Source: Planctomycetales bacterium (GTDB taxonomy: Bacteria > Planctomycetota > Phycisphaerae > SM23-33). Taken from it: a DNA stretch of 39,006 bases. The translations under genes and the position numbers were made by a program. The notes under the pieces were generated by a model that searched no databases, had not been told where the DNA came from, and saw nothing but the letters and a program-made list of their open reading frames with translations. Position 1 is the stretch's first letter; every line of letters begins with the position of its first letter. Positions 17,045 through 26,907 of this stretch are shown one piece after another. The stretch is from NCBI GenBank assembly GCA_030592655.1, contig JAUVIQ010000004.1, positions 1 through 39,006 of the forward strand, given 5' to 3'.

Positions 17045-18742
17045 ATGGCCAAGAAGAAGAAGCGGCTTGGTGAGATACTGGTTGAATGGGGAGTTGTAAC
17101 GACTGCCGGCGTTGACGAAGCGATTGAACACGCCACCAGTGAAGGTGTGCGGATTGGCGAGGCGATGGTATCGCTGGGTCTGGCCGATGAGGAGGACGTA
17201 ACCAAAGCCCTGGCGACGCAGTTCGACATGGAGTACGTTGATCTTGAGCGTCATGCGGTTGTTCCGAGTCTGATGGAGGAAATTTCCCCCGACATTATTC
17301 GCCGACATCTCGTTCTTCCGATAAGTCGTGAGGGTAATCGTCTCAAAGTTATTATTACCGACCCGCTTGATCTGGAAACGCTTGACATGCTCCGGTTCAG
17401 GCTGGACGCGGAGATCGATTGCGCCCTTGCTTCGAGGACCAGGCTTCGGGACTTTATCGAGCGGTTCGTCGGATCGGACATGAGCATTGACGAAGCGGTC
17501 CATCAGTTAGAGCAGGACACGATGTCGGATGTGGAATCCGATGTTGAAATGGACGCCGAGAGCGCTCCGGTAATACGCCTGGTAACGATGCTGATCACCG
17601 AGGCTGTGAATCTGCGCGCCAGCGATATTCACATCGAACCGATGTCCAACCGTATCCGCGTGCGATACCGGATTGACGGTGTCTGCCGGGAGAGGGATAA
17701 CATACCCAAGCGGATGCAGGGACCGGTGATTAACCGCATCAAGATCATGTCCGGGGTTGACCTTGCCGAGAAGCGACTTCCGACCGACGGTCGAATTACG
17801 ATGGTCGTCGCCGGGACGGATATTGATTTTCGTGTCAGTTTCATTCCGGGGTATCACGGTGAAAGCGTGGTTTTGCGTATTCTCAGGCCTGAAAGCGCGC
17901 GTATGGGGATTGAGATATTGGGCTTTGAGGAGGAGGATGCGGCGCGATTTCATCGTATCATCAAGCGTCCCAACGGGATATTCCTCGTTACGGGTCCGAC
18001 CGGTTCGGGTAAGACGACCACGCTGTACGCGGCATTGAACGAGTTAAATCGTCCGGACCGTAAGATTATCACAGCAGAGGACCCGATTGAGTACAACTTT
18101 ACGGGGATTAATCAGTGCCAGGTCAATGAGACGACCGGTTTGACGTTCGCCAAGATACTTCGTTCCATGCTTCGACAGGCTCCGAATATCATTCTTGTTG
18201 GTGAAATTCGTGACCTGGAGGTCGCTGAGGTTGCAATTCAGGCCGCTCTTACCGGACACTTGGTTTTCAGTACACTCCATACCAATGATGCACCCAGCGC
18301 ACTTACCCGTCTTATTGACATTGGGGTAAAACCGTTCCTGGCGGCCAGTTCCATCCAGGCGGTAATGGCCCAGCGATTGGTCCGTGTAATATGCGATGAA
18401 TGCAAGGAAATCGACCCGAGTCCGGATATGAAACTTCTTCGGGTGCTTGGTTTTAGCGAGGAGGAGTTACAGAGCGCAACTATTTATCGTGGCGCGGGTT
18501 GCGCCGCATGTAATGGAGGCGGATATCGAGGAAGACTTGCTATTTTTGAACTGATGGAGATGAATAACGCCTTGGCGGAACTGGCGATAAGACGCGCCCC
18601 GCTGAGCGAGATGAGACGAGAGGCCCGGGCATCGGGAATGATAAGCCTGCTGGAGGATGGGCGAAGGAAGATATCCAGGGGGATAACGACCCCGGAAGAA
18701 CTGGTCAGAATCACACAAGTTTCGGAATTGGTGATGGACTGA
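17045..18742 (+). CDS. Type II secretion/type IV pilus assembly ATPase (GspE/PilB) paralog 1
   Basis: N-terminal MshEN-like domain; [53 protein letters not shown]; C4 zinc motif. Confidence 0.96.
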   Translation: [565 protein letters not shown]

Positions 18743-18879
18743 CCTTTTCTACCGGTTGTTGTAACCCCTGTATTTATAACGAGAAACCGAAATTGTACAA
18801 AATATCGCCTTTTTATGGACCCTGCGTGGGTCCCAATGGCGAATAATTCAGTGCCGAAGGTCAGAAAAAGGAAAAACCC

Positions 18880-20019
18880 ATGGCTACCTTACATATTGAC
18901 CGGCTTTTAGAGACTTGTATCAAACGCGGTGCCAGCGATTTACATCTGCACGTAGGTCGCGCGCCGACCCTTCGCCTTCATGGTCGCCTCCGTTCGCTGG
19001 AAACGAAGGTTCTGGAACCGGCCGATACCGTAGCGTTGATGAAGGCTATTACTCCCGAACGCGCCCAGCAGGAACTTCAGGAAGAAGGCGGAACTGATTT
19101 CGGTTTCGCCTTTGGTGACGAAGGGAGGTTCCGCGTCAGCGTTTTCCATCAGCGTGGAAATATCTCGCTGGCTCTGCGACTTATTCCCACCAAGTTGTTC
19201 ACGTTCGACGAGATAGGTCTTCCCCCGATCGTCTAGAGTCTCTGTCGTCGTCCCAGGGGTATTTTCCTTGTTACCGGTCCGACCGGGTCGGGTAAAACGA
19301 CCACGATGGCGACGATGATTGACTATATCAACTATAATTTCGACAAGCACATCGTTACCATTGAGGATCCGATTGAATACTACCACCCGCACAAGAAGTC
19401 GATGATTAATCAGCGCGAAGTCGGCGTGGACGTACCGAGTTTTTCCGAGGCCCTCCGTCGAGTGCTGCGAATGGACCCGGATGTAATCCTGGTCGGCGAG
19501 TTGCGCGACCTGGAGACGATGGAATCGGCGCTTCGTGCAGCCGAAACCGGGCACCTGGTATTCGGGACGCTGCACACCACCAGCGCGCAGGGCACTGTAA
19601 CTCGAATTTCAGAGCAGTTCCCCGTCAATCAGCAGAACCAGATCAGGATACAATTGGCATCTACGCTTATTGCCGTTCTTTGCCAGGCGTTGATACCCCG
19701 GATTGACGTTCGCGGGCGAGTGGCTGCTTATGAGTTCATGGTCGTTACCGGTGCGGTGTCCAACCTGATCCGCGAGAACAAGGTTTTCCGTATTCCTTCT
19801 TCCATTCAGACGGGTAAGAAATTCGGGATGCAGTTACTGGATGAGCACCTGTTCCGCCTGGTTTGTGACGAGAAAATTTCCGCCGAGGATGCCGTGGAGC
19901 AGGCACAGAGTCCGGGGCAGTTACAGGATAAGATTGAAGGATTCCGGAAGGGTCAAATTGCCAAGCCTGAAGAACCAATCAATCCCAACGTACAGGCAGA
20001 GACTGTTTTCAGGAGTTAG
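18880..20019 (+). pseudogene. pilT: PilT-like twitching ATPase split by an in-frame TAG at 19234-19236
   Basis: 18880-19236 and 19306-20019 ORFs are in the same frame; between them [40 protein letters not shown] reads through with no frameshift. Confidence 0.88.
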
Positions 20020-20022
20020 TCA

Positions 20023-21783
20023 ATGGTCACGGAATTGATACAACAGGATGTGAACGTTGCCGAGCTTCGAGGCCGGCCTGTCGGCAGGATCATGGTGAAG
20101 ATGGGTAATCTGACCCGCGAGCAGGTGCGCGAGGCTTTGGATATCCAGAAGGAAAAGGGCGGACCCGTCGGGCAGATACTGATTGACCTGGGATACATTG
20201 ACCAAAGCGTTCTGGCTCTCGCTTTGGCTTTCCAGGTCGGGATGGAATTCGTGGACCTGGACAAGTTCGACGTACCGGACGATGTCGTCAAGATGATTTC
20301 CGCCCAGATGGCCAATGCCTATAAGGTGATCCCGCTGGAGTACGATGACGCTGACAAGCGGTTGACGGTGGCGTTGGGTTCTGCCGATAATTTCCGCGCC
20401 ACCGACGACATGCGAACGCTGATGGGTTTTGATGTCGTAGCCAGGATTGCCGATCCCGAGATGCTCGAGCGGGCATTGCACAAATATTATGACGTCGAAC
20501 CTGAATCCATCGGGGAACTGATTAACGAAATTGCCGGTGACGAGCAATTGGCCGCTTTGGAAAATCGCGGAGAAAGCATCGACCTGGAGACCATCAAGGA
20601 AGCAGCCGACTCCAATCCGATCCGCCGATTAGTGAATATGGTGCTGCTCCAGGCAATACGCGACCGCGCCAGTGACATCCATTTCGAGCCGTTCGAGGAC
20701 GAATTCAAGATTCGCTATCGTATCGACGGGTTGCTGTATGAAATGGTCCCTCCGCCCAAGTCGATCTCAATGGCGATCGCCAGTCGAATCAAGGTAATGG
20801 CCGATCTTGACATTGCCGAACGCCGTCTTCCTCAGGACGGACGAATCGAACTTGTTGTCAACGGTCAGCCTGTGGATTTGCGTATCAGCGTCCTTCCGAC
20901 GATGTTCGGCGAGAGCGTCGTGATGCGAGTGCTCGACCGAAGCCAGGTCAACCTCGACCTGGAACAGATCGGTTTCCGCGAGGACGACCTGCGGATTTTC
21001 CGTCAGTTGATACGCCGACCCAACGGAATCTGCATCGTTACAGGTCCGACCGGTTCAGGTAAGACCACTACGCTGTACTCAGGTCTGAACGAATTGAACG
21101 ACGTTGCGGTCAAGATACTCACCACCGAAGACCCCGTCGAATATGACATTGACGGTTTGATTCAGGTGCAGATAAACGACGCCATCGGTTTGACTTTCGC
21201 GCGGTGTCTGAGGCACTTCCTTCGCCAGGACCCCGACATCATCCTGGTCGGCGAGATCCGCGACATTGAAACGGGCGAGATAGCGATTCAGTCGTCGTTG
21301 ACCGGTCATATAGTCTTTACGACGCTGCACACCAACGACGCGCCGTCCGCCATTGCTCGTCTTCTGGATTTGGGTCTGGAACCGTACCTGATTACAGCGA
21401 CGCTGGAGGGAATAGTCGGTCAGCGTCTGGTGCGTCGTATTTGCCCGAGGTGCAGGGAGGAGTTCACCCCCACTGAAGATATGCTTTGGGAACTGCAACT
21501 CCGCCCGGAAAACGTCGAAGGAAGGACATTCTTCCGGGGTAACGGATGCGATTACTGTCGCGGGACCGGTTACAGCGGACGAACGGCTATTTTTGAGATT
21601 ATGCTGATGGACGACGAGATACGCGAGTTGATTGTCGATCGCGCCAGTACCAACGCGCTTCGTGAAGCCGCTTGTCGTCGTGGTATGCGGACGCTGCGCG
21701 AAAGCGGACTATTGGCGATATACGACGGGACTACGACGATTGAGGAAGTTGTTTCCCAGACAATTTATGAGGAAATGGAATAA
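20023..21783 (+). CDS. GspE/PilB ATPase paralog 2
   Basis: [66 protein letters not shown]/CDYC zinc motif. Confidence 0.97.
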   Translation: [586 protein letters not shown]

Positions 21784-21795
21784 GGGATACAGGCA

Positions 21796-23046
21796 ATGGC
21801 GACTTATCATTATGAAGCGATGAACAGTGTCGGCCAAGTTGTTAAGGGCGACGTCGATGCCGGTAGTAGTGAGGAAGCGGTCTCCAAAGTCCGTGGGATG
21901 GGGCACTTTCCCACGAAGATCAAGGAGCGTTCGGGTCGGAAAACCGCATCCGCTACCGTTGCCGCCGGACCGGCGGCAACGACCAGACGTCGAACAGCGG
22001 GAAAGGTCTCAAAAAAACTGCTGACGCAGTTCTCCAGGCAACTTTCCACGCTTCAGGACGCCGGACTACCGCTGCTGAGAAGCCTGAGAATCCTCGAAGA
22101 ACAGCAAAAACCGGGCTCGCTCCGTGTAGCCATTCGTCTTGTGGCCGAAGACGTTGAGGGCGGCGCTACGCTGTCTGAGGCAATGGCCAAGCATCCCAAA
22201 GCCTTCGATAAACTCTTTACCAACATGATCGCCGCCGGTGAGGCAGGCGGCGTGCTTGACGTGGTCCTTCGCCGATTGGCCGACTTCATGGAAGCGTCGC
22301 AGAAACTCAAACGAAGGATAATCGGCGCGATGGTCTATCCCGCTGTGGTTATCACTGCCGCTATCGGGATCGTCATGGGGATAATGATATACATCATTCC
22401 AAAGTTCAAGGACATCTTCGACCAGTTCGGAGCCGGCGAACTCCCCGTCGCTACGCTGATGCTTATGAAGACGTCCGATTGGTTCGCGGAAGACTGGGGA
22501 TGGGCGTACGTACTGGCGTTTCCGTTATTTATATTCATTACCTTCAGGCTTCTTCGTATGTCCGACGGTGGACGGTATTTCGTCGATGGGCTGAAACTGA
22601 AGATTCCGGTAATGGGAAAGATATTGGCCAAGACGGCGGTGTCGCGTTTTACCCGAACGCTCGGAACGTTGCTCACTGCCGGTGTGCCGATTCTTGAAGC
22701 CATCAACATCACGCGCGAGACAAGCGGAAACGAGGTCTTCGCCCGGGCGCTGCTGCGGGTCCACGACGGAATCCGCGAGGGCGACGACTTCGCCGCGCCG
22801 TTGAGGCAGGCGAAGATCGTCGAACCGATGGTGGTCAACATGATAGATGTCGGTGAGGAAACGGGCGACCTCGACAAAATGCTCTCCAAGGTCGCCGATA
22901 CATACGACGAAGAGGTTCAGACGTTGGTGGCGGCTATGGTCTCTCTGCTGGAACCGGTGATGGTCATCACGCTCGGCGTGATCGTCGGGTTTATCGTCGT
23001 CGCTATCTTCATGCCGCTACCGAAACTTATCTCATCGGTAAAATAA
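21796..23046 (+). CDS. Type II secretion/type IV pilus inner membrane protein (GspF/PilC)
   Basis: QFSRQLSTLQDAGLPLLRSLRILEEQ, FTRTLGTLLTAGVPILEAI, MVVNMIDVGEETGDLDKML. Confidence 0.97.
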   Translation: MATYHYEAMNSVGQVVKGDVDAGSSEEAVSKVRGMGHFPTKIKERSGRKTASATVAAGPAATTRRRTAGKVSKKLLTQFSRQLSTLQDAGLPLLRSLRILEEQQKPGSLRVAIRLVAEDVEGGATLSEAMAKHPKAFDKLFTNMIAAGEAGGVLDVVLRRLADFMEASQKLKRRIIGAMVYPAVVITAAIGIVMGIMIYIIPKFKDIFDQFGAGELPVATLMLMKTSDWFAEDWGWAYVLAFPLFIFITFRLLRMSDGGRYFVDGLKLKIPVMGKILAKTAVSRFTRTLGTLLTAGVPILEAINITRETSGNEVFARALLRVHDGIREGDDFAAPLRQAKIVEPMVVNMIDVGEETGDLDKMLSKVADTYDEEVQTLVAAMVSLLEPVMVITLGVIVGFIVVAIFMPLPKLISSVK

Positions 23047-23071
23047 AGAAGCAGAAAGGCTGGTCGGAAAA

Positions 23072-23893
23072 ATGATAAGTGGAACAGAAAACCCGAAAAC
23101 AGGGACTAGGGACTTGGGACTTGGGACTTGGAAAAAAAGGAAATCCGCAATCCGCAATCCTAAATCCGCAATCCGCAATCCGCAATCCACAATCGGCTTC
23201 ACGCTGGTCGAACTGCTTGTGGTGATCAGCATAATTTCGCTGCTGGTGGGGATAATGATCCCGTCGGTTTCCCTGGCTATCAGGGAGGCGGCAAATACCC
23301 GCACCGGCGCTCGCGTAGCCGCACTGTCCGGCGCATGCGTTGTGTACCACGATAAAAATGACTACTATCCCGGTCAACTGTATTCCAGCGAATTGGGAAG
23401 CAATAGTGCCGGAAAATTCACAGGAAGCCAGTGGCTTGCAAAATCGCTGTTCTACGACCCGGCGGCCTCGTCGGGGTCGGAGTACCCTAAACCCGAATAC
23501 GCACCGCTGAAGGCTACCGAAGACCTTATCGATCCGATACATAACGACGGGACATTTGACATCGGGACAATTGCCGACCGCAACAAAAGCACCGGAGAAT
23601 TCATGGCAATACTGTATTATCCATCTCGTCCGGGCGTCAGCGGACTGGGGCAGTACAGGATGAGCGACAATTCCGATTACAAGAACAATGGAAACGACAT
23701 CGTGTGGAAAAGTTCCGAGGGTAGCGGCACAGACCAGGCTGCCTTTGAGAACTACATCAAGGACCGGCGGTTCAAGAGCGACGCCAGCACGACGCCGTAC
23801 AGTCCTGAAGCGTTCCTGCTTATCGCTGCCGGAAGGGACCGTATCTACGGCACCAGCGACGATATTCATCATCCCACTTTCAAGAGCAATTGA
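23072..23893 (+). CDS. Pseudopilin 1, 42-aa repeat-derived leader
   Basis: ...KSAIRNPKSAIRNPQSTIG^FTLVELLVVISIISLLVGIMIPSVSLA. Confidence 0.9.
   Translation: MISGTENPKTGTRDLGLGTWKKRKSAIRNPKSAIRNPQSTIGFTLVELLVVISIISLLVGIMIPSVSLAIREAANTRTGARVAALSGACVVYHDKNDYYPGQLYSSELGSNSAGKFTGSQWLAKSLFYDPAASSGSEYPKPEYAPLKATEDLIDPIHNDGTFDIGTIADRNKSTGEFMAILYYPSRPGVSGLGQYRMSDNSDYKNNGNDIVWKSSEGSGTDQAAFENYIKDRRFKSDASTTPYSPEAFLLIAAGRDRIYGTSDDIHHPTFKSN
23101..23197. repeat. Two heptamer arrays: (A/T)GGGACT x4 (23101-23128) and AATCCGC-like x8 (23142-23197), inside the leader coding region
   Basis: Counted from sequence; last heptamer AATCGGC supplies the cleavage-site Gly codon. Confidence 0.95.
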
Positions 23894-23896
23894 GAA

Positions 23897-24697
23897 ATGG
23901 ACACAAAGCGAGACATTTTACGAAAATCGCACGGATTCGTTGAGAAATCCGCAATCCGCCGTTCGACTTCGCTCACGGCCCTGAGCCTGTCGAAGGGCAA
24001 TCCGCTCGTCAGGGCGGAGCCTGCCGTAGCCCGGCAATCCGCAATCGGATTTACGCTTGTTGAACTATTGGTGGTTGTCGTGATTATCGCTCTTCTTGTA
24101 GGGATGCTACTTCCCTCGCTGAATCGATTCATCGCTATGGGCGAGAAGGCGAAGACTCAGGCGACCATCAACCTGATAGACGGTGCGTGCCAGCAGTATT
24201 TCACAGATTTTGAGGACTATCCTCCCAGCCGTGATGCAACCGACTACAACGGATGGACTGGAAGCGAGTTAGTGGTGTTGTTCCTGACGGGTTATGGCCC
24301 CGACTTGAACGACGACGGCATACCTGACCTTGCGAATCTTGACACCGATGATGGTGTAGAGGATTACGGTTTCCGCGTCAAGCCGCGTCAAACTCCGTAT
24401 CATGGGCCTTACAACAACGTGGAAAAACTGGACACACGCATCGACACCAGGCCTGAATTCGTCGATGTTTTCGGAGAATCCGGAGGTAATCCGATACTGT
24501 ACTACCGATGGACCGGTTCGAGTTACAACTCCCTTCACAACATCGGCGACCCGAGCAACGTGAGCAGTTACGCCCAGAACGCCGGCGGAAAGTACTATCG
24601 CACCGATTTTATCCTGATCAGCAGCGGGCTTAACGAAGATTGGGACGAACCGAGTGCCCCAAAGAGCGATGATGTTACAAACTTCTTTAACAGATAA
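23897..24697 (+). CDS. Pseudopilin 2, 51-aa repeat-derived leader
   Basis: ...RRSTSLTALSLSKGNPLVRAEPAVARQSAIG^FTLVELLVVVVIIALLVGMLLPSLNRF. Confidence 0.9.
   Translation: MDTKRDILRKSHGFVEKSAIRRSTSLTALSLSKGNPLVRAEPAVARQSAIGFTLVELLVVVVIIALLVGMLLPSLNRFIAMGEKAKTQATINLIDGACQQYFTDFEDYPPSRDATDYNGWTGSELVVLFLTGYGPDLNDDGIPDLANLDTDDGVEDYGFRVKPRQTPYHGPYNNVEKLDTRIDTRPEFVDVFGESGGNPILYYRWTGSSYNSLHNIGDPSNVSSYAQNAGGKYYRTDFILISSGLNEDWDEPSAPKSDDVTNFFNR
23961..23998. repeat. Palindromic dispersed-type repeat GTTCGACTTCGCTCACGGCCCTGAGCCTGTCGAAGGGC within leader
   Basis: Arms TTCGAC/GTCGAA and GCTCA/TGAGC; recalled as a common short repeat in other bacterial genomes. Confidence 0.75.
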
Positions 24698-24707
24698 GAG
24701 GTCTCTG

Positions 24708-25244
24708 ATGAAAGACGGTACTTTACATTCGATTCGAGGGTGGCACAGGTTTGTAACCTGTGTACGCCACACAGGTTGCAAACCTGTGCCACGAGGTTTT
24801 ACGCTGGTGGAGATGATTGTAGCGATAAGCGTCGTTGTCATCCTGGTTACGATTGTTGTGGGTGTTTCTCATATGGTGCTCGCCAGGGCAGGGAAAGAGC
24901 GGACAAAACTCAACATGCAGGTAATCCTCCAGGCGATCGAGGCCTTTCGAGAGACCGACAGTACCGGCCTTTATCCACCGACTACCGGAACCACCCCCGA
25001 GGATCGCAACAAAGCGCTGTTCACTGCGCTGAAAGATAACCCTGCCGCCGAAGCGAAACTGCGAAATTTGCCTGGCGACGCGATTGAAAATATCAACAGT
25101 AACGATTGTTTTGTTGACGGATTCGAGAGGGTGCTGGATTACAGTTCCGACGGCGGCGTCGGAGGAATGCCGGTGTTGATTTCCGCCGGCCCCGATAGCG
25201 ACTTTGACACGGAAAAAGACAACATACGTTCGGATAACCAATAA
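24708..25244 (+). CDS. Pseudopilin 3 (GspG-like), leader largely a palindrome
   Basis: Start 24708 preceded by AAGAGG; MKDGTLHSIRGWHRFVTCVRHTGCKPVPRG^FTLVEMIVAISVVVILVTIVVGV. Confidence 0.88.
   Translation: MKDGTLHSIRGWHRFVTCVRHTGCKPVPRGFTLVEMIVAISVVVILVTIVVGVSHMVLARAGKERTKLNMQVILQAIEAFRETDSTGLYPPTTGTTPEDRNKALFTALKDNPAAEAKLRNLPGDAIENINSNDCFVDGFERVLDYSSDGGVGGMPVLISAGPDSDFDTEKDNIRSDNQ
24740..24792. repeat. 24-bp inverted repeat (1 mismatch), in frame in pseudopilin 3 leader
   Basis: GTGGCACAGGTTTGTAACCTGTGT (24740-24763)/ACACAGGTTGCAAACCTGTGCCAC (24769-24792). Confidence 0.95.
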
Positions 25245-25996
25245 TGAAAAAGCAATCCGCAATCAGCCATCAGCAATCAGTAATCAGACAGCGGGCGTTC
25301 ACGATTGTCGAACTGCTGGTGGTTATTTCCACCATCGCGCTGGCGTTGGCGATCACAATGCCGGGGATAGTAGGGCTGTTCACCGCCGGTACGGACTTGC
25401 AATCGCGGAATGTCATAAGCGGAATGCTCGGTGCTGCCCGCGCCGTCGCCATTGAAAATCAGTCGTATGCGGCTGTGCACGTGCAGATAGGTACCGACGG
25501 GAAATGCTGGGTAGCAGTGATGCAATACGATAACGATCCGGTATCGACGTCGTTTGGAAAGTTTGTTCCGGTTTCCGGTTTTCCTCCGAAATCCATGCCG
25601 GGAGATATGGCCTTCGGGGGGATATCCTCTGATTATGTTACGGGAGGAAGTTATGATTCCACCGTTAACACTGAACTGGATGAATTTACCACCTTCAACG
25701 TAATCTTCAGTCCGGACGGTAGCCTGACCGGACGGGTTAACGGTAATAATCCTCAAATCGAGACGGACGTGAAGATTTTCGGCGGGGACGGTGCTACGCC
25801 GGAGCAGAAAAGATGGGACCATCCCGCCAGCCTTCCCCCCGGTCCTACTCTCGACGAGCAGGGCGTTCGCGCGATAACGGCATTTCATTATAAAACGTTT
25901 AAGGCGATGCCGGACAGGCAGGACTGGCTTGAAAAGAACGGACAGTTTTTGTGCATCAACCCCTATACGGGCAAACTGCTGCCGGATGAGAAATAA
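25244..25996 (+). CDS. Pseudopilin 4 (GspH-like), 18-aa heptamer-derived leader
   Basis: MKKQSAISHQQSVIRQRA^FTIVELLVVISTIALALAITMPGIVGL. Confidence 0.88.
   Translation: MKKQSAISHQQSVIRQRAFTIVELLVVISTIALALAITMPGIVGLFTAGTDLQSRNVISGMLGAARAVAIENQSYAAVHVQIGTDGKCWVAVMQYDNDPVSTSFGKFVPVSGFPPKSMPGDMAFGGISSDYVTGGSYDSTVNTELDEFTTFNVIFSPDGSLTGRVNGNNPQIETDVKIFGGDGATPEQKRWDHPASLPPGPTLDEQGVRAITAFHYKTFKAMPDRQDWLEKNGQFLCINPYTGKLLPDEK
25253..25287. repeat. Five heptamers CAATCCG CAATCAG CCATCAG CAATCAG TAATCAG in leader
   Basis: Direct count. Confidence 0.93.
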
Positions 25997-25998
25997 CC

Positions 25999-26802
25999 AT
26001 GAAGAAGCAATCGAATAATCAGTCCACGGATTACACGGATTCTGAATCAGGGCAATCCACAATCCGCAATCCGCAACTCGCCACGGCCAGCCCTGACGGG
26101 TCCGCAATCAAGCGAACGGGTTTTTCGCTGGTGGAACTGATGATGTCGCTTGGAATCCTGGTGGTGGGTCTGTCGATGGTCGCCACCGCATTCCCTACTG
26201 CCATGCTGGAGACGAAGTTATCCGTCGCCGACACGTCGGCTACGATGGTCTCTGAAAACGCAGTCGCCATCTGCCGGGCGAAACTCCGCCACAATACGAT
26301 TAAAGGATTGGTCAGCGGGGCACTTTCGGACCAGACCGATCTGATTAATATCCCCGCCCACACCTGCGATTTGACCTATCCGGTTACCTACGGCGATCAC
26401 AACAGCAACCCTGATGGCTGGATCGAAATCCCATCGGACAGCGGTACGTGGTTTCCGTCAACCCTTTACGGATGGCTTCTGGCAGCCTGCCAGCCGAGCG
26501 GTAATAACACTAATGATTATCAACTGATCTTCGTTCCTTATCGTAAGTTCCTTCCGGGCGATGCGGCTCCGGCGTTTTCAGATGTTGTTACCGACGGGGA
26601 CAGGATAACCGGCGTCGGCAATGTCATCAGCATCGGAGCGCCGGTGATATGCAAAGCCGACGGTACTTACGCTTTCGTTGTTGATTCAACAGGTAAACTC
26701 ACCCGTACGATTAGCCCCGGAGCCGCCCTGACTGTAGGCCCGGACGGGCGGAATTCGCCCGCGATCGGGTGTTATGTGGTTCGCACAGCCGTCAGGCCTT
26801 AG
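25999..26802 (+). CDS. Pseudopilin 5, 41-aa leader with repeats
   Basis: ...SGQSTIRNPQLATASPDGSAIKRTG^FSLVELMMSLGILVVGLSMVATAFPTAM. Confidence 0.88.
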   Translation: MKKQSNNQSTDYTDSESGQSTIRNPQLATASPDGSAIKRTGFSLVELMMSLGILVVGLSMVATAFPTAMLETKLSVADTSATMVSENAVAICRAKLRHNTIKGLVSGALSDQTDLINIPAHTCDLTYPVTYGDHNSNPDGWIEIPSDSGTWFPSTLYGWLLAACQPSGNNTNDYQLIFVPYRKFLPGDAAPAFSDVVTDGDRITGVGNVISIGAPVICKADGTYAFVVDSTGKLTRTISPGAALTVGPDGRNSPAIGCYVVRTAVRP

Positions 26803-26907
26803 AACGCGAATGACGCGAATAAAACGAATTACGCGAATCGAATAGAAGAAGAAACAACAGAACGTAGGTAGAAAGAAACAGAAAAGATTATATATGAGAT
26901 TTCTTTT

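Noticed and set aside
19234-19236. UAG reassigned as a sense codon (e.g. pyrrolysine)
   Set aside because: TAG terminates other intact genes in the same operon; no support for recoding in the window.
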